Positions 8,304 to 15,230 of a stretch of 22,484 nucleotides of DNA are shown here, in pieces. This DNA is from a virus, in IMG/VR virus record IMGVR_UViG_3300037196_000317, positions 1-22,484 of that record. One strand, written 5' to 3'. Both the position numbers and the translations under genes were made by a program. Within the stretch, counting starts at the first letter, position 1; each line of letters opens with the position of its first letter. Below the pieces are notes generated by a model that had not been told where the DNA came from, made no database searches, and saw only the letters and a list, made by a program, of their open reading frames with translations.

Positions 8304-8836
8304 TTAAAATTTAAACATGAAAGGCCGCTTTTCAGCAGCCTCTTTCTTACGGATATCAATTAAAAAGGCTACTTTGTTACTCCACTGTTCATCTGTAAGT
8401 TCATCTGCCTTGATACCCATATAATACTGTAAACAATCATTAGCGTATCCTATCCAGTTATCACCCACATGGGTGAGCGCTTCACTTAATTTTTTTTTAA
8501 ATAGGCATCCTTAAAGCTCACCAGGTAGGAAGCCTCGATAGCTGCAGCAAAGAACAAATCATCATTCTTGCGAATATCCTCCGATCCCCCGATCCAGCAA
8601 TTCTGCAACACCACTTCCCCGCTCTGTGCCATCTGCCCTAAGTTCATCTTCTTGCCCTGGTCGCTTATGCTGATATCAAGTTTTGATAAAGCATACATCA
8701 TCACCTTGCGCTCCATTGGCTTTAAATATCCGATATGGCCTTCCACTTCCACGCTGTAAACATCGCCATGAAGTTTTTTCCATGCGGCGAGCTGCTCCTC
8801 TGTTGCCTGACCTTTCAATACCACCTCTTCTTCCAT
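8304..8836 (-). CDS. Tail assembly chaperone, predicted -1 frameshift form (gpGT-like)
   Basis: If ribosomes slip back one base on the A run at 8490-8498, residues 1-115 continue into a -1 frame that stays open for 62 codons (8492 to 8307) and stops at TAA 8304-8306, giving about 177 residues. The extension reads KLSEALTHVGDNWIGYAN then DCLQYYMGIKADELTDEQW and ends RPFMFKF. In this frame the nearest upstream stop is TAA at 8511-8513, and no ATG occurs until 25 codons into the extension, so it lacks a good independent start. A perfect 6-bp hairpin (TCACCC/GGGTGA, 8461-8476) lies 15 bases after the slip site, farther than the usual 5-9. The gene sits between tube and tape measure, where lambda G/GT-type frameshifting is well known. 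Confidence 0.8.
8461..8501 (-). promoter_or_regulatory. Programmed -1 frameshift site: slippery run plus hairpin
   Basis: On the minus strand, bases 8501-8492 read T TTA AAA AAA in the zero frame, which allows tandem slippage at T_TTA_AAA or A_AAA_AAA. A hairpin TCACCC-ATGT-GGGTGA occupies 8476-8461. A weaker alternative stem (GTGA/TCAC around the AGCGC) would start closer to the slip site. No other sequence role is apparent for the hairpin. Confidence 0.7.
8486..8836 (-). CDS. Tail assembly chaperone, short form (gpG / Mu gp41-like)
   Basis: The 116-residue zero-frame product begins MEEEVVLKGQATEEQLAAWKKLHGDVYSVEVEG and includes HIGYLKPMERKVMMYALSKLD, a pattern I know from small tail chaperones between tube and tape-measure genes. 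It ends ...KDAYLKKN at a run of nine A. The start ATG overlaps the tube gene's stop (ATG at 8836). The last codons read TAT TTA AAA AAA AAT TAA and so contain both T_TTA_AAA and A_AAA_AAA slippery heptamers. The same mRNA probably also gives a longer protein by -1 shift (see the extended entry). The chaperone would coat the tape measure during tail assembly and is not expected in the virion. Confidence 0.85.
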   Translation of the reverse strand: MEEEVVLKGQATEEQLAAWKKLHGDVYSVEVEGHIGYLKPMERKVMMYALSKLDISISDQGKKMNLGQMAQSGEVVLQNCWIGGSEDIRKNDDLFFAAAIEASYLVSFKDAYLKKN

Positions 8837-9255
8837 TACCCTACGGTATTATAATTGATTGAAAGGCACTGAATCCCCATTGTGATCTCCATTGCCCCAT
8901 CGCCTTGCTTAGAATCCTTGTCAAAGTTGTTAAACTCTGCATTTTTCACAATATCGATAACTACCGGCAGGCCCTGGGTAGGAACATAAGCAATAACAAT
9001 ATCGAATGGAGGGATGTTCACAGGATCTCCGCCTCCCGATACCACGATCGCCTCGAGCTCACTCTGCAGAAGTTTAATCTCGCAGTTGAAGCTTTTGTTC
9101 TTACGCTCCATAAAGCGTGGAGAGTTTCCTTGCGCATAGCCAGGAGTCTTATCCCATTTCGAGCCATATTTAACAGCCCGTATCCCGGTAACTTCATTAC
9201 CAAACATCCTAACCTTGATGTCTGCCCAGCAATATTCTTCAGTGTTTTTATCCAT
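8836..9255 (-). CDS. Tail tube protein (Mu gpM-position)
   Basis: The 139-residue protein lies between sheath and tail chaperone, the fixed place of the contractile tail tube protein. It begins MDKNTEEYCWADIKVRMFGNEVTGIRAVKYGSKWDKTPGYAQGNSPRFMERKNKSFNCEIKLLQSE, with the beta-strand, turn, beta-strand pattern and G-Y-A-Q-G-x-x-P-R loop I associate with tube subunits. VIDIVKNAEFNNFDKDSKQGDGAMEITMGIQCLSINYN ends in strands, also as expected. Length is typical. There is no obvious ribosome site; it begins 14 bases after the sheath stop. Function follows from order and fold pattern. Confidence 0.8.
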   Translation of the reverse strand: MDKNTEEYCWADIKVRMFGNEVTGIRAVKYGSKWDKTPGYAQGNSPRFMERKNKSFNCEIKLLQSELEAIVVSGGGDPVNIPPFDIVIAYVPTQGLPVVIDIVKNAEFNNFDKDSKQGDGAMEITMGIQCLSINYNTVG

Positions 9256-9269
9256 TGTACTTTATGTAT

Positions 9270-10829
9270 TTAGGCTGCAAGAGCCGGGTTTTTAAAACCA
9301 AGGTTAACAACAATCTGTGTCAGGTATCCAACCGGGGTGATCTTCAGTACGATATTCAATGTCGGGCTTGAGAGAATGTTCTGATTGGGATCTATGTAAG
9401 AGCTGAAGGCGGAAATGTTATCAGCCATGTTGAGAAGTATGGCATTGTTGATGATTTCCTGTAGCTCACCAATTTTAACAGGGTCAAGTTTGCCATCCGC
9501 AGTAACTTTTATCTCATCTTCCACCTCCTGAACGTAGGTGTTATAGGTAATGATCAGGGCCTTGTCAACGGTTCTCACCCTTGGTGCCAGGCAAAGGTCA
9601 TCCGAAGGCGCAGCGCATGTCCCGTCGCCGTTAAAATAGAAACCGGTCAAAGTCGGGAATGTGCGGAATATAATATAACCCGCATCACTCATCGTTCCGA
9701 GCGCATTAGCATACATAGAAACCGGTTGGCCATCCATGAAGAATCCGGTAAGGGTTGGAAGTGCTCCATCCTTTACCCTGGAGATCTTTCGCTGAACCGG
9801 AATGGCTGCCTTGCGGCCAAGTGCCAGTCCTATTGCTCCAACTTTATTATTTTGTGTTGCAACAAGCAGGATCTGAACCCTGTCATTGCTCATCGAGGTG
9901 AGATTGGCAAGAAGTTCAGGATGACCATTAAAGCCGATTCCTTCAATGATAACTCCAAGAGGCATAATCAATGATGCAGATTGATTGGCAAAAGTCTGTG
10001 CTTTTATTGCTGCCGAACTGACCAGGGAATCAAGACCATTGAGGATCGTACCACTATAAGCAGTACCTGGAATTGCATTGGCTCCGTTAGCCAGGGCAGT
10101 CACGGTTGCAGTAACAGGTGTAGCACCTGTACTTTCAAAAGCCAGCACATAACTGTTTGAAGCAACTCCTCTTCCGATTGGAGCTGTGATTGTCAGAGTA
10201 TTTGTCAATACCGATATGTCATAAGAAATACTGCCGGCAGCTTTCCTTAACAGATAATCGGCATAAAGGGCAGCAGCTATTGCATTTGCATTCGGGCTTC
10301 CGGTCACAGCATATTCAGCCAGAAGGATCATCGGTGAACCACCTCCTTCATTGACCGTGATCATCACTACATCGGTATTAGCTCCGGCATTCGTAATGGC
10401 AACGCTTCCTGAAGCTCTCACCTCCGGAGTCGATGGTGTCCCGGTACCAGGTGTCCAGCAAGCTCCTAACCAGCGTATCTTGCCCTGTGCTGCGTCGCGA
10501 AGGACCTGAGCCTGGCAAATGGGTTGTGAAGGATCAAACTTATTATCGATCGTAACTGTGTTTGCAGATACAATTATCCACAGTTCCTGACCAACCGGTG
10601 CAGTTTCATAAAATTCAGATATCTGTTGAAAAGCGGATGGCATTGCAGATGATGTGATCCCAAGAGCAATAGCATCATTCACCGAATAGATCGTATAAGG
10701 AGTGTCCAGTACAAGTTTCCCTGCAACAGCAACGCCTGTAAGCAAAAGACCCATGATGGAATCATCGGTAATTGCAACGCCTCCCAGGCTGTCTTTAACG
10801 ATGTTTATTGTTACGTTTGGAAGTGCCAT
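9270..10829 (-). CDS. Contractile tail sheath protein (DUF2586-type)
   Basis: The 519-residue product polymerises around the tube and contracts. Its N-terminus (MALPNVTINIVKDSLGGVAITDDSIMGLLLTG) and C-terminal half (LLANLTSMSNDRVQILLVATQNNKVGAIGLALGRKAAIPVQRKISRVKDG..., then DAGYIIFRTFPTLTGFYFNGDGTCAAPSDDLCLAPRVRTVDKALIITYNTYVQEVEDEI) fit the sheath family of Bacteroidota Mu-like phages. Residues of about 128-255 form a Thr/Ala/Gly-rich insertion (SVAITNAGANTDVVMITV, YDISVLTNTLTITAPIG) that looks like an Ig-like beta domain, likely exposed on the sheath surface. The C-terminus (GYLTQIVVNLGFKNPALAA) provides the strand exchanged between subunits. It is followed directly by the tube gene. Confidence 0.9.
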   Translation of the reverse strand: MALPNVTINIVKDSLGGVAITDDSIMGLLLTGVAVAGKLVLDTPYTIYSVNDAIALGITSSAMPSAFQQISEFYETAPVGQELWIIVSANTVTIDNKFDPSQPICQAQVLRDAAQGKIRWLGACWTPGTGTPSTPEVRASGSVAITNAGANTDVVMITVNEGGGSPMILLAEYAVTGSPNANAIAAALYADYLLRKAAGSISYDISVLTNTLTITAPIGRGVASNSYVLAFESTGATPVTATVTALANGANAIPGTAYSGTILNGLDSLVSSAAIKAQTFANQSASLIMPLGVIIEGIGFNGHPELLANLTSMSNDRVQILLVATQNNKVGAIGLALGRKAAIPVQRKISRVKDGALPTLTGFFMDGQPVSMYANALGTMSDAGYIIFRTFPTLTGFYFNGDGTCAAPSDDLCLAPRVRTVDKALIITYNTYVQEVEDEIKVTADGKLDPVKIGELQEIINNAILLNMADNISAFSSYIDPNQNILSSPTLNIVLKITPVGYLTQIVVNLGFKNPALAA

Positions 10830-10850
10830 TATTATTCCCCTTTCTTTTTA

Positions 10851-11207
10851 TTATTTTTTTTTTGATTCTTCCTGCTTTGGTTCTTCTATCTTCGCAGGCT
10901 CTTCGGCGATAGTTTCCGGGACAACTTCCGGGACAGATTCCGGGATGTTTTCCACCTGTTCTTCCTTATCAGGCCCATCTTCTTTTCCAGGGTTTGTTTC
11001 TATATATTCACCCATTATAGAAGTCTCTTCGCAAAGATCCGAAGGTTCGAATTTGTATACATCCCCTTCAATATCCCTGGCATGTTGTTTTGCCAGGTTG
11101 GCATCTGTAAAGAAATATCCGTCATGCGTTGCATGAAGGTTGGTATGCCCTTCTTTATGCAGCTTTTTGGCTGTTTCTAAAAGGTCGCTTTTTGTCTTCT
11201 TTTCCAT
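10851..11207 (-). CDS. Small acidic hypothetical protein
   Basis: The 118-residue product has a folded-looking N-terminal half (LLETAKKLHKEGHTNLHATHDGYFFTDANLAKQHARD) and a very acidic, low-complexity C-terminal half rich in Glu, Pro and Val ending KQEESKKK, probably disordered. It lies just upstream of the sheath gene. The N-terminal part resembles small 'head-tail region' proteins found beside sheath genes of Bacteroidota phages, but no function is known to me. The codons end in a run of ten A (10854-10863), but shifting there gives only about 20 more codons before a stop, so frameshifting is not indicated. Confidence 0.65.
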   Translation of the reverse strand: MEKKTKSDLLETAKKLHKEGHTNLHATHDGYFFTDANLAKQHARDIEGDVYKFEPSDLCEETSIMGEYIETNPGKEDGPDKEEQVENIPESVPEVVPETIAEEPAKIEEPKQEESKKK

Positions 11208-11274
11208 TGTTCAAAAGTTATTAAGTTGTCCCCAGGTGGCTCCGATCACCACCTTACGGATTTTGGGGTTATTT

Positions 11275-11448
11275 TTAAGCTGTTACCGTTGCCAGTGCAA
11301 GAAGGTACTGAAGGCGCAATGCTCCGATACCCTGGAGGTTCTTGTATTGTGCCGATGTGGTATCAGTCTCTTTCTTCATGTCAGCTAAGACAAGTGGATA
11401 GATATCATCCGAAGCGATGAGATTATCCAGTTTTACAATGTCAATCAT
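11275..11448 (-). CDS. Small conserved-looking phage protein, 57 aa
   Basis: A short frame begins with ATG at 11446-11448 and encodes 57 residues beginning MIDIVKLDNLIASDDIYPL, containing ADMKKETDTTSAQYKNLQG and ending in LRLQYLLALATVTA before TAA. It is tucked between the holin-like gene and the acidic small protein, in a 280-base stretch otherwise without a gene. Regular amphipathic helices and an in-register position in the operon make it look real. I do not recognise a family. There is no clear Shine-Dalgarno, only AT-rich sequence before the start. Bases 11208-11274 that follow hold nothing convincing, only a weak 5-bp hairpin. Confidence 0.6.
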   Translation of the reverse strand: MIDIVKLDNLIASDDIYPLVLADMKKETDTTSAQYKNLQGIGALRLQYLLALATVTA

Positions 11449-11483
11449 TTTGCTTTTTGGTTTAAATGATACGAGAAACTACT

Positions 11484-11912
11484 TTACTTTAAAGATGGAG
11501 TACTCACAGAAACTGTTCCCTGGGAGTTGGTGAAGAGAGCTTTTAAGATATAGGTGCCAAAGGCCGAAACAGCTCCGCCAATAATAATCCACCAGTCGGT
11601 TGTAGCAAGTGGCCAATGTATCAGGGCAGGTATTACAGTGCCGACAACAAACCCGCCAGCAACAGTAGCAATTCCATGGAGAAAATCCGCCCAGTTAACA
11701 GATCCGAATGGATCCTGGTTGGTCTGAGCAGGCTTGATCATGTACATGATGAAAATACCGGCTGCTGTTTTAATAACCGTTAACCAGTTGTCAGCCGTAG
11801 GATGTCCGCCATTAGCGAAGAAGGTAATGATTACAGGAATGATTGCAGCCCCTAAGAGCATGATCAGTCCCTTAATCCATTTTGAAGTAGTTCCACTCGA
11901 GGTTGTTGTCAT
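11484..11912 (-). CDS. Putative holin-like membrane protein
   Basis: The 142-residue product has about four predicted membrane segments: roughly residues 15-32 (LIMLLGAAIIPVIITFFA), 43-57 (LTVIKTAAGIFIMYM), 75-93 (FLHGIATVAGGFVVGTVIPAL) and 104-122 (WWIIIGGAVSAFGTYIL). The ends are short and polar, the N-terminus being Ser/Thr-rich and the C-terminus TNSQGTVSVSTPSLK. This size and topology fit a holin, which would let endolysin reach the wall. It adjoins the spanin-like and endolysin-like genes, so together they look like a lysis cassette. Holins are too diverse to prove by sequence alone; a different small membrane protein is possible. Confidence 0.6.
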   Translation of the reverse strand: MTTTSSGTTSKWIKGLIMLLGAAIIPVIITFFANGGHPTADNWLTVIKTAAGIFIMYMIKPAQTNQDPFGSVNWADFLHGIATVAGGFVVGTVIPALIHWPLATTDWWIIIGGAVSAFGTYILKALFTNSQGTVSVSTPSLK

Positions 11913-11934
11913 TTGATATAGAATTTAAAATATG

Positions 11935-12447
11935 TTAAATCTTTGATTTTAATATTAGAAAAATACCAAACAGTATTGACGCTCCCAGTGCGATCATACC
12001 GGTGATCCCAAAGAACCACATCCATCCGGGGATATACTTTACTTGTACTGCAGGAGGTGTAATAATCACAGAGCTCTTTTCAGTGATCCTGGTTTCACGG
12101 TCTTTCAATATTGCATGGATCTTGGCCGAGTCACATTTGCAATCAATTGAAAGCATGTTAGCTTTAATAGTAAATGCTGGCACTTTTGCAATGGATGCTC
12201 CGGCTTTGGAATCCTGAAGCTCTTTAAGTGTTATCTGACCGTTCTTATCACACTCCAGCAGCTCCCTGATTATCGAGGAGTCGGCAGATGTTTTAAGGAT
12301 TGTATCATGCACGTATTCGCAAGTTGTAACCGTTATTGTATCACTCTTGGCAACCGAAGGCGGATAGAACTTCGCACAGCGTTCCTTGGTGATACAAGAG
12401 ACAACGAATAACAGAAATACCGGTAATAAGAAAATAAGTCGTTTCAT
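11935..12447 (-). CDS. Lipoprotein with C-terminal membrane helix, candidate unimolecular spanin
   Basis: The 170-residue product starts MKRLIFLLPVFLLFVVSC, a lipoprotein signal with the lipid-attached Cys at residue 18. The periplasmic region (about 20-138) contains several Cys (C24, C43, C66, C103, C105) and a helix-rich middle. It ends in a membrane helix (about residues 141-166, GWMWFFGITGMIALGASILFGIFLIL) plus a short KSKI tail. An outer-membrane lipid anchor at one end and an inner-membrane helix at the other is the topology of unimolecular spanins (phage T1 gp11), which fuse the two membranes at lysis. Its overlap with the endolysin-like gene (ATGA) and nearby holin-like gene supports this. 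No homologue is recognised, so this is a topology-based inference. Confidence 0.6.
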   Translation of the reverse strand: MKRLIFLLPVFLLFVVSCITKERCAKFYPPSVAKSDTITVTTCEYVHDTILKTSADSSIIRELLECDKNGQITLKELQDSKAGASIAKVPAFTIKANMLSIDCKCDSAKIHAILKDRETRITEKSSVIITPPAVQVKYIPGWMWFFGITGMIALGASILFGIFLILKSKI

Positions 12448-12890
12448 GCTACCTTCCTTTTGATATTGATAAAAATATCTTCCTGGCGATCTTTAGCGCG
12501 TGAGATGATATCCATGAATACGTCAAATTCTTCCTCGGAATGGTTAATAAAATCACTTCCTCCACCCCATAATCCAAGTAGTAAACAACCTTCCGTATCC
12601 ACATCGGTATTACCGCGATGGATGCGTATTCCTTCATAACCTGGAACATCAAGAACATGCGGCATATCCTTCTGAAAATGGTCTGAATAGTCGATAACGA
12701 CTTTATACCTTCCTGCAGGAATAGCTGTTTCATTCTGAACTTTCTTTTGAAGGATAACATTCAATGGGTCTGATTGATTAAGCATCCGGTCAAAATCCTC
12801 CAGACAATTACTCATAAGGTTGCCATTGATGACAAAATCCGAGATGGTCGACTTTGGCTGAAACTCATGTCTTATGACATCGATTTCCAT
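12444..12890 (-). CDS. DUF5675-type protein, probable endolysin or peptidoglycan-acting enzyme
   Basis: The 148-residue product contains AIPAGRYKVVIDYS, then VPGYEGIRIHRGN at about residues 82-94 and DVDTEGCLLLG at 96-106. An H-x-G-N ... D-T-x-G-C block (H91, D98, C102) is the hallmark of DUF5675, found near lysis genes of many phages. It resembles the H...S/T-x-G-C site of L,D-transpeptidase folds, so Cys102 and His91 are the likely catalytic pair. No signal peptide is present; it would need a holin. It stands next to the spanin and holin candidates. Peptidoglycan activity is inferred from the motif and context, not established for this protein. Confidence 0.7.
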   Translation of the reverse strand: MEIDVIRHEFQPKSTISDFVINGNLMSNCLEDFDRMLNQSDPLNVILQKKVQNETAIPAGRYKVVIDYSDHFQKDMPHVLDVPGYEGIRIHRGNTDVDTEGCLLLGLWGGGSDFINHSEEEFDVFMDIISRAKDRQEDIFINIKRKVA

Positions 12891-12893
12891 TGC

Positions 12894-13166
12894 TTATCCT
12901 TTTTTTGAACGTTTACATGTAGGGCAACCTTCAACGGCCAGCTCCATATCGCGCATCCTTGAGCTATAATTATTGAGTCTTTCTTTATTATCCTTGGTCT
13001 CCTCCTTCAGCGCTTCAATATCCTTTTTGGTACCTTCATTCTGGATTTCAACCCTTTTTAAAATTGCAGTTATTTCTTTGAGCTGATTTACTACTCCTTT
13101 ACAGAAGTATCCACAAGTCAGTAATAATGCTGAAACAACACCCCACCATATCTGAGCATCACTCAT
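12894..13166 (-). CDS. Small membrane-anchored coiled-coil protein with C-terminal CxxC
   Basis: The 90-residue product has one N-terminal membrane segment (about residues 6-24, IWWGVVSALLLTCGYFCKG), then a long coiled coil of heptad-like Leu/Ile and charged residues (about 25-75), and ends ELAVEGCPTCKRSKKG, with C81-P-T-C84. The design is like Rz-type or haemolysin XhlA-like lysis accessory proteins, which sit in the inner membrane and extend into the periplasm. It overlaps the upstream gene by four bases and precedes the endolysin-like gene. Alternatively it could be a holin-associated regulator. The terminal CxxC could bind metal or form a disulphide. Confidence 0.6.
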   Translation of the reverse strand: MSDAQIWWGVVSALLLTCGYFCKGVVNQLKEITAILKRVEIQNEGTKKDIEALKEETKDNKERLNNYSSRMRDMELAVEGCPTCKRSKKG

Positions 13167-13651
13167 AAAATAATTGAATTGATTTTTGAAGGAGGTAATT
13201 TTATCGTCTTTTCTTCGATATGATCATAGAGCATGGTCTGAAAGTCAATCCGGTATATCACCATCCTGTCACCGTAGCCCACAATCCGATCTTCAATACG
13301 TGTTAACCTTTGAAAGTAGTTTGATGATATCCCTGTCAGCTTTTGAAATATTTCATCCATATGATCAAGCAATTCAATGCTTTCATCTTCCGCTTCAGTG
13401 CCGGACAATGAATCTGCTGAATGATCCAGGTGAAGATAAAGGCTAACGGTCGTTGGTCCATTTTGCCGGTTGCTTTGAAGGGCTTCCCATTTGGTGGGCT
13501 GTATCTCCACAAGAACACAAGGAAGCGGTAAGGGATAGTTTTCCTTGATCTGTTTGAACTGCCCCTTTTGCAGGTCCGTCCATTTGATCCAGGATACCTC
13601 CGTTAGGAGCCTGTCCCTTATCGCTTCATATAATGCCCTGTGCGGTCCCAT
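13163..13651 (-). CDS. Candidate tail terminator / neck protein
   Basis: The product is about 162 residues beginning MGPHRALYEAIRDRLLTEVSWIKWTDLQKGQFKQIKENYPLPLPCVLVEIQ. This N-terminal helix and P-L-P-x-x-L-V-E-I turn, and the strand GPTTVSLYLHLDHSADS with the later helix IELLDHMDEIFQKLTG and strand DRMVIYRIDFQTMLYDH, resemble the small tail-terminator proteins that cap the tube (gpU-like) and are common after the capsid gene. A longer frame begins with TTG one codon earlier, but ATG at 13651 is the usual choice. No ribosome site is visible. The position between capsid and lysis genes fits. Family assignment is from pattern and order only. Confidence 0.6.
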   Translation of the reverse strand: MGPHRALYEAIRDRLLTEVSWIKWTDLQKGQFKQIKENYPLPLPCVLVEIQPTKWEALQSNRQNGPTTVSLYLHLDHSADSLSGTEAEDESIELLDHMDEIFQKLTGISSNYFQRLTRIEDRIVGYGDRMVIYRIDFQTMLYDHIEEKTIKLPPSKINSIIL

Positions 13652-13657
13652 CAAAAA

Positions 13658-14695
13658 TTAGATCTTTGCGGCATAGATGCCGAATGAATATTTTTGGTTG
13701 GTACGGAACAATCCTGCTTTAAACCTGTGCTGGAAGCCAAACTCGTAGGCACGTCCACGGGTATTGGTAAGAATGGGCCTGTCAAACATGGTCCATACTC
13801 CTGATGCCAGCCATGACTCTCTTGTGCAGAACCCAAATCCAAAGGGCACTACATTGTTTGCTATGATAGTGCCAAGAGCAGCTTTCTGGTTGGCTGTAAC
13901 GTCATATCCTAATCCGGAGTCATAACGATGTATCTGAAGACCATAATAATCCATGATAGGCTCAATTTTGCCTTTTAATGCCATCTGAAGTTCAAGGTAT
14001 TTATTTGATAATACCAGCTCCCACCACATTGAGGAAGGCAATACAAGATGCCTGCCGGTTTGTGTCTCCGGGAAGATCAACTGATCCATCAGCCTTTGCA
14101 AGAGGATAATATCTTCAATCCTTGCGCTTCTGTATCCCGATCCATTATCATCGCCGGTAGTAGGGATGATGATCTTCTTATAGGTCGCCTGTGCATCCAC
14201 ATCCGGGGCAATTGCATAGGCACAGGTTTTTGCCTCCTGTAACCTCACGGCAATGGATGACTGTTTGGTATAAGCCTCGATCCTGGGATAAGGAATGCCA
14301 TATAACCCGATTTTACGAAGGGTATAGTTTTGACTATCGTAAGTATCCAAGTTTACAGAATTAGGAGTATCTGTCGGCTCGACATTATCGATATCGGTCG
14401 TTTGGTTCAGGTAAACATTGGGATAAGCTCCCACTTCAGCAAAGTGAAGTACTGCGTTATCGTCAACGAATACCGAAAGATCGGACAATCCGATCATCCA
14501 GTCCCTGCTTTGGGTATATTGTTCCTGGATAGAGGGCAGCCATACTTCTCTCTGCAGGCCCATCATTGCAATCCCTTTTTCCTTAGGGATGCATCCGGAG
14601 ATAAAGGAAACCGCTCCCAGTACTGGCCCGAAAATGGTCGAGATCAGAAGGCTGAATAAGAGCGATGTAAACAGTGAAATTGCGAACTTTTTCAT
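13658..14695 (-). CDS. Major capsid protein, hydrophobic N-terminus
   Basis: The product is about 345 residues from ATG 14695; a start 16 codons upstream is possible but would overlap the previous gene. The sequence after residue 45 (REVWLPSIQEQYTQSRDWMIGLSDLSVFVDDNAVLHFAEVGAYPNVYLN, then NYTLRKIGLYGIPYPRIEAYTKQSSIAVRLQEAKTCAYAIAPD) is a typical major capsid protein of Bacteroidota Mu-like phages, and ends in the beta-rich DRPILTNTRGRAYEFGFQHRFKAGLF. It lies after the protease-scaffold, as in Mu (I/Z then T). Unusually, the first 36 or so residues (FAISLFTSLLFSLLISTIFGPVLGAV...) are strongly hydrophobic. Such a segment is presumably removed or folded inward during maturation; I cannot tell which. 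Confidence 0.85.
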   Translation of the reverse strand: MKKFAISLFTSLLFSLLISTIFGPVLGAVSFISGCIPKEKGIAMMGLQREVWLPSIQEQYTQSRDWMIGLSDLSVFVDDNAVLHFAEVGAYPNVYLNQTTDIDNVEPTDTPNSVNLDTYDSQNYTLRKIGLYGIPYPRIEAYTKQSSIAVRLQEAKTCAYAIAPDVDAQATYKKIIIPTTGDDNGSGYRSARIEDIILLQRLMDQLIFPETQTGRHLVLPSSMWWELVLSNKYLELQMALKGKIEPIMDYYGLQIHRYDSGLGYDVTANQKAALGTIIANNVVPFGFGFCTRESWLASGVWTMFDRPILTNTRGRAYEFGFQHRFKAGLFRTNQKYSFGIYAAKI

Positions 14696-14727
14696 GATAT
14701 TAAAAGGTTTTTGGTTGGTTTTTTTGT

Positions 14728-15171
14728 TTATCGGTCTATACAAATTTTCTTTTGAAGCGTCACCGTGGGAATTATTGTGGCTGTATGCAGATGTACAAAT
14801 TTGACCCCAAGATATTTAGAGCTCCATACAAGTGGCAAATTACCTGTCCCGCCGCTCCACACATAGTTGCTATCGGTTTTGAATAAGGGGGCGACACTGC
14901 CAACAACAGGTTGGTAGTGAACGCCATCATCACTCTCGGTGAGATAACAATAGGTGGAATCACTAGATCCCGATATGTGTTTAATAGCTACCTGAACAGA
15001 CCAATGCCAATTACCCAGGATAGTCTGGGTATAGGTTTTTGTCTGAACATTCTTGATGGTATCCAATCCGTTAAGGGTGGATGTCGGGTAGGGTTGGCTC
15101 TGACCATTTACCAGGGAGGTAAAAACGGCCATGAAAAATGCCAGAAAAATTATTTTTGAGATTGTTTTCAT
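14728..15171 (-). CDS. Small signal-peptide protein between protease-scaffold and capsid
   Basis: The chosen start is the ATG at 15171, with an AAAGGA ribosome site about 8-10 bases upstream. It gives 147 residues with a clean Sec signal peptide (MKTISKIIFLAFFMAVFTSLVNGQ). The rest is beta-rich (YTQTILGNWHWSVQVAIKH, STYCYLTESDDGVHYQPVVG, GTGNLPLVWSSKYLGVKFVHLH). It ends 32 bases before the capsid start, the slot where some phages encode a decoration protein. The stretch YLTESDDGVHYQPVV resembles part of the LysM-like gene at 3328-3912. Whether the signal peptide functions, or the protein decorates the head after processing, is unknown. No family recognised. Confidence 0.7.
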   Translation of the reverse strand: MKTISKIIFLAFFMAVFTSLVNGQSQPYPTSTLNGLDTIKNVQTKTYTQTILGNWHWSVQVAIKHISGSSDSTYCYLTESDDGVHYQPVVGSVAPLFKTDSNYVWSGGTGNLPLVWSSKYLGVKFVHLHTATIIPTVTLQKKICIDR

Positions 15172-15230
15172 TTTTTGATATCCTTTTAGGTTAATATTTT
15201 CCTTCGCAAGCATCTTCGCGAGCTTCGCAT

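Noticed and set aside
10851-10863. Run of ten A at the end of the 118-residue gene as a frameshift site
   Set aside because: The -1 frame ends after about 20 codons and is not in frame with the sheath gene, and the +1 frame stops almost at once.
11222-11260. Possible terminator hairpin between the 57-aa gene and the acidic-protein gene
   Set aside because: The best stem found is only 5 bp with a 9-base loop and no T run.
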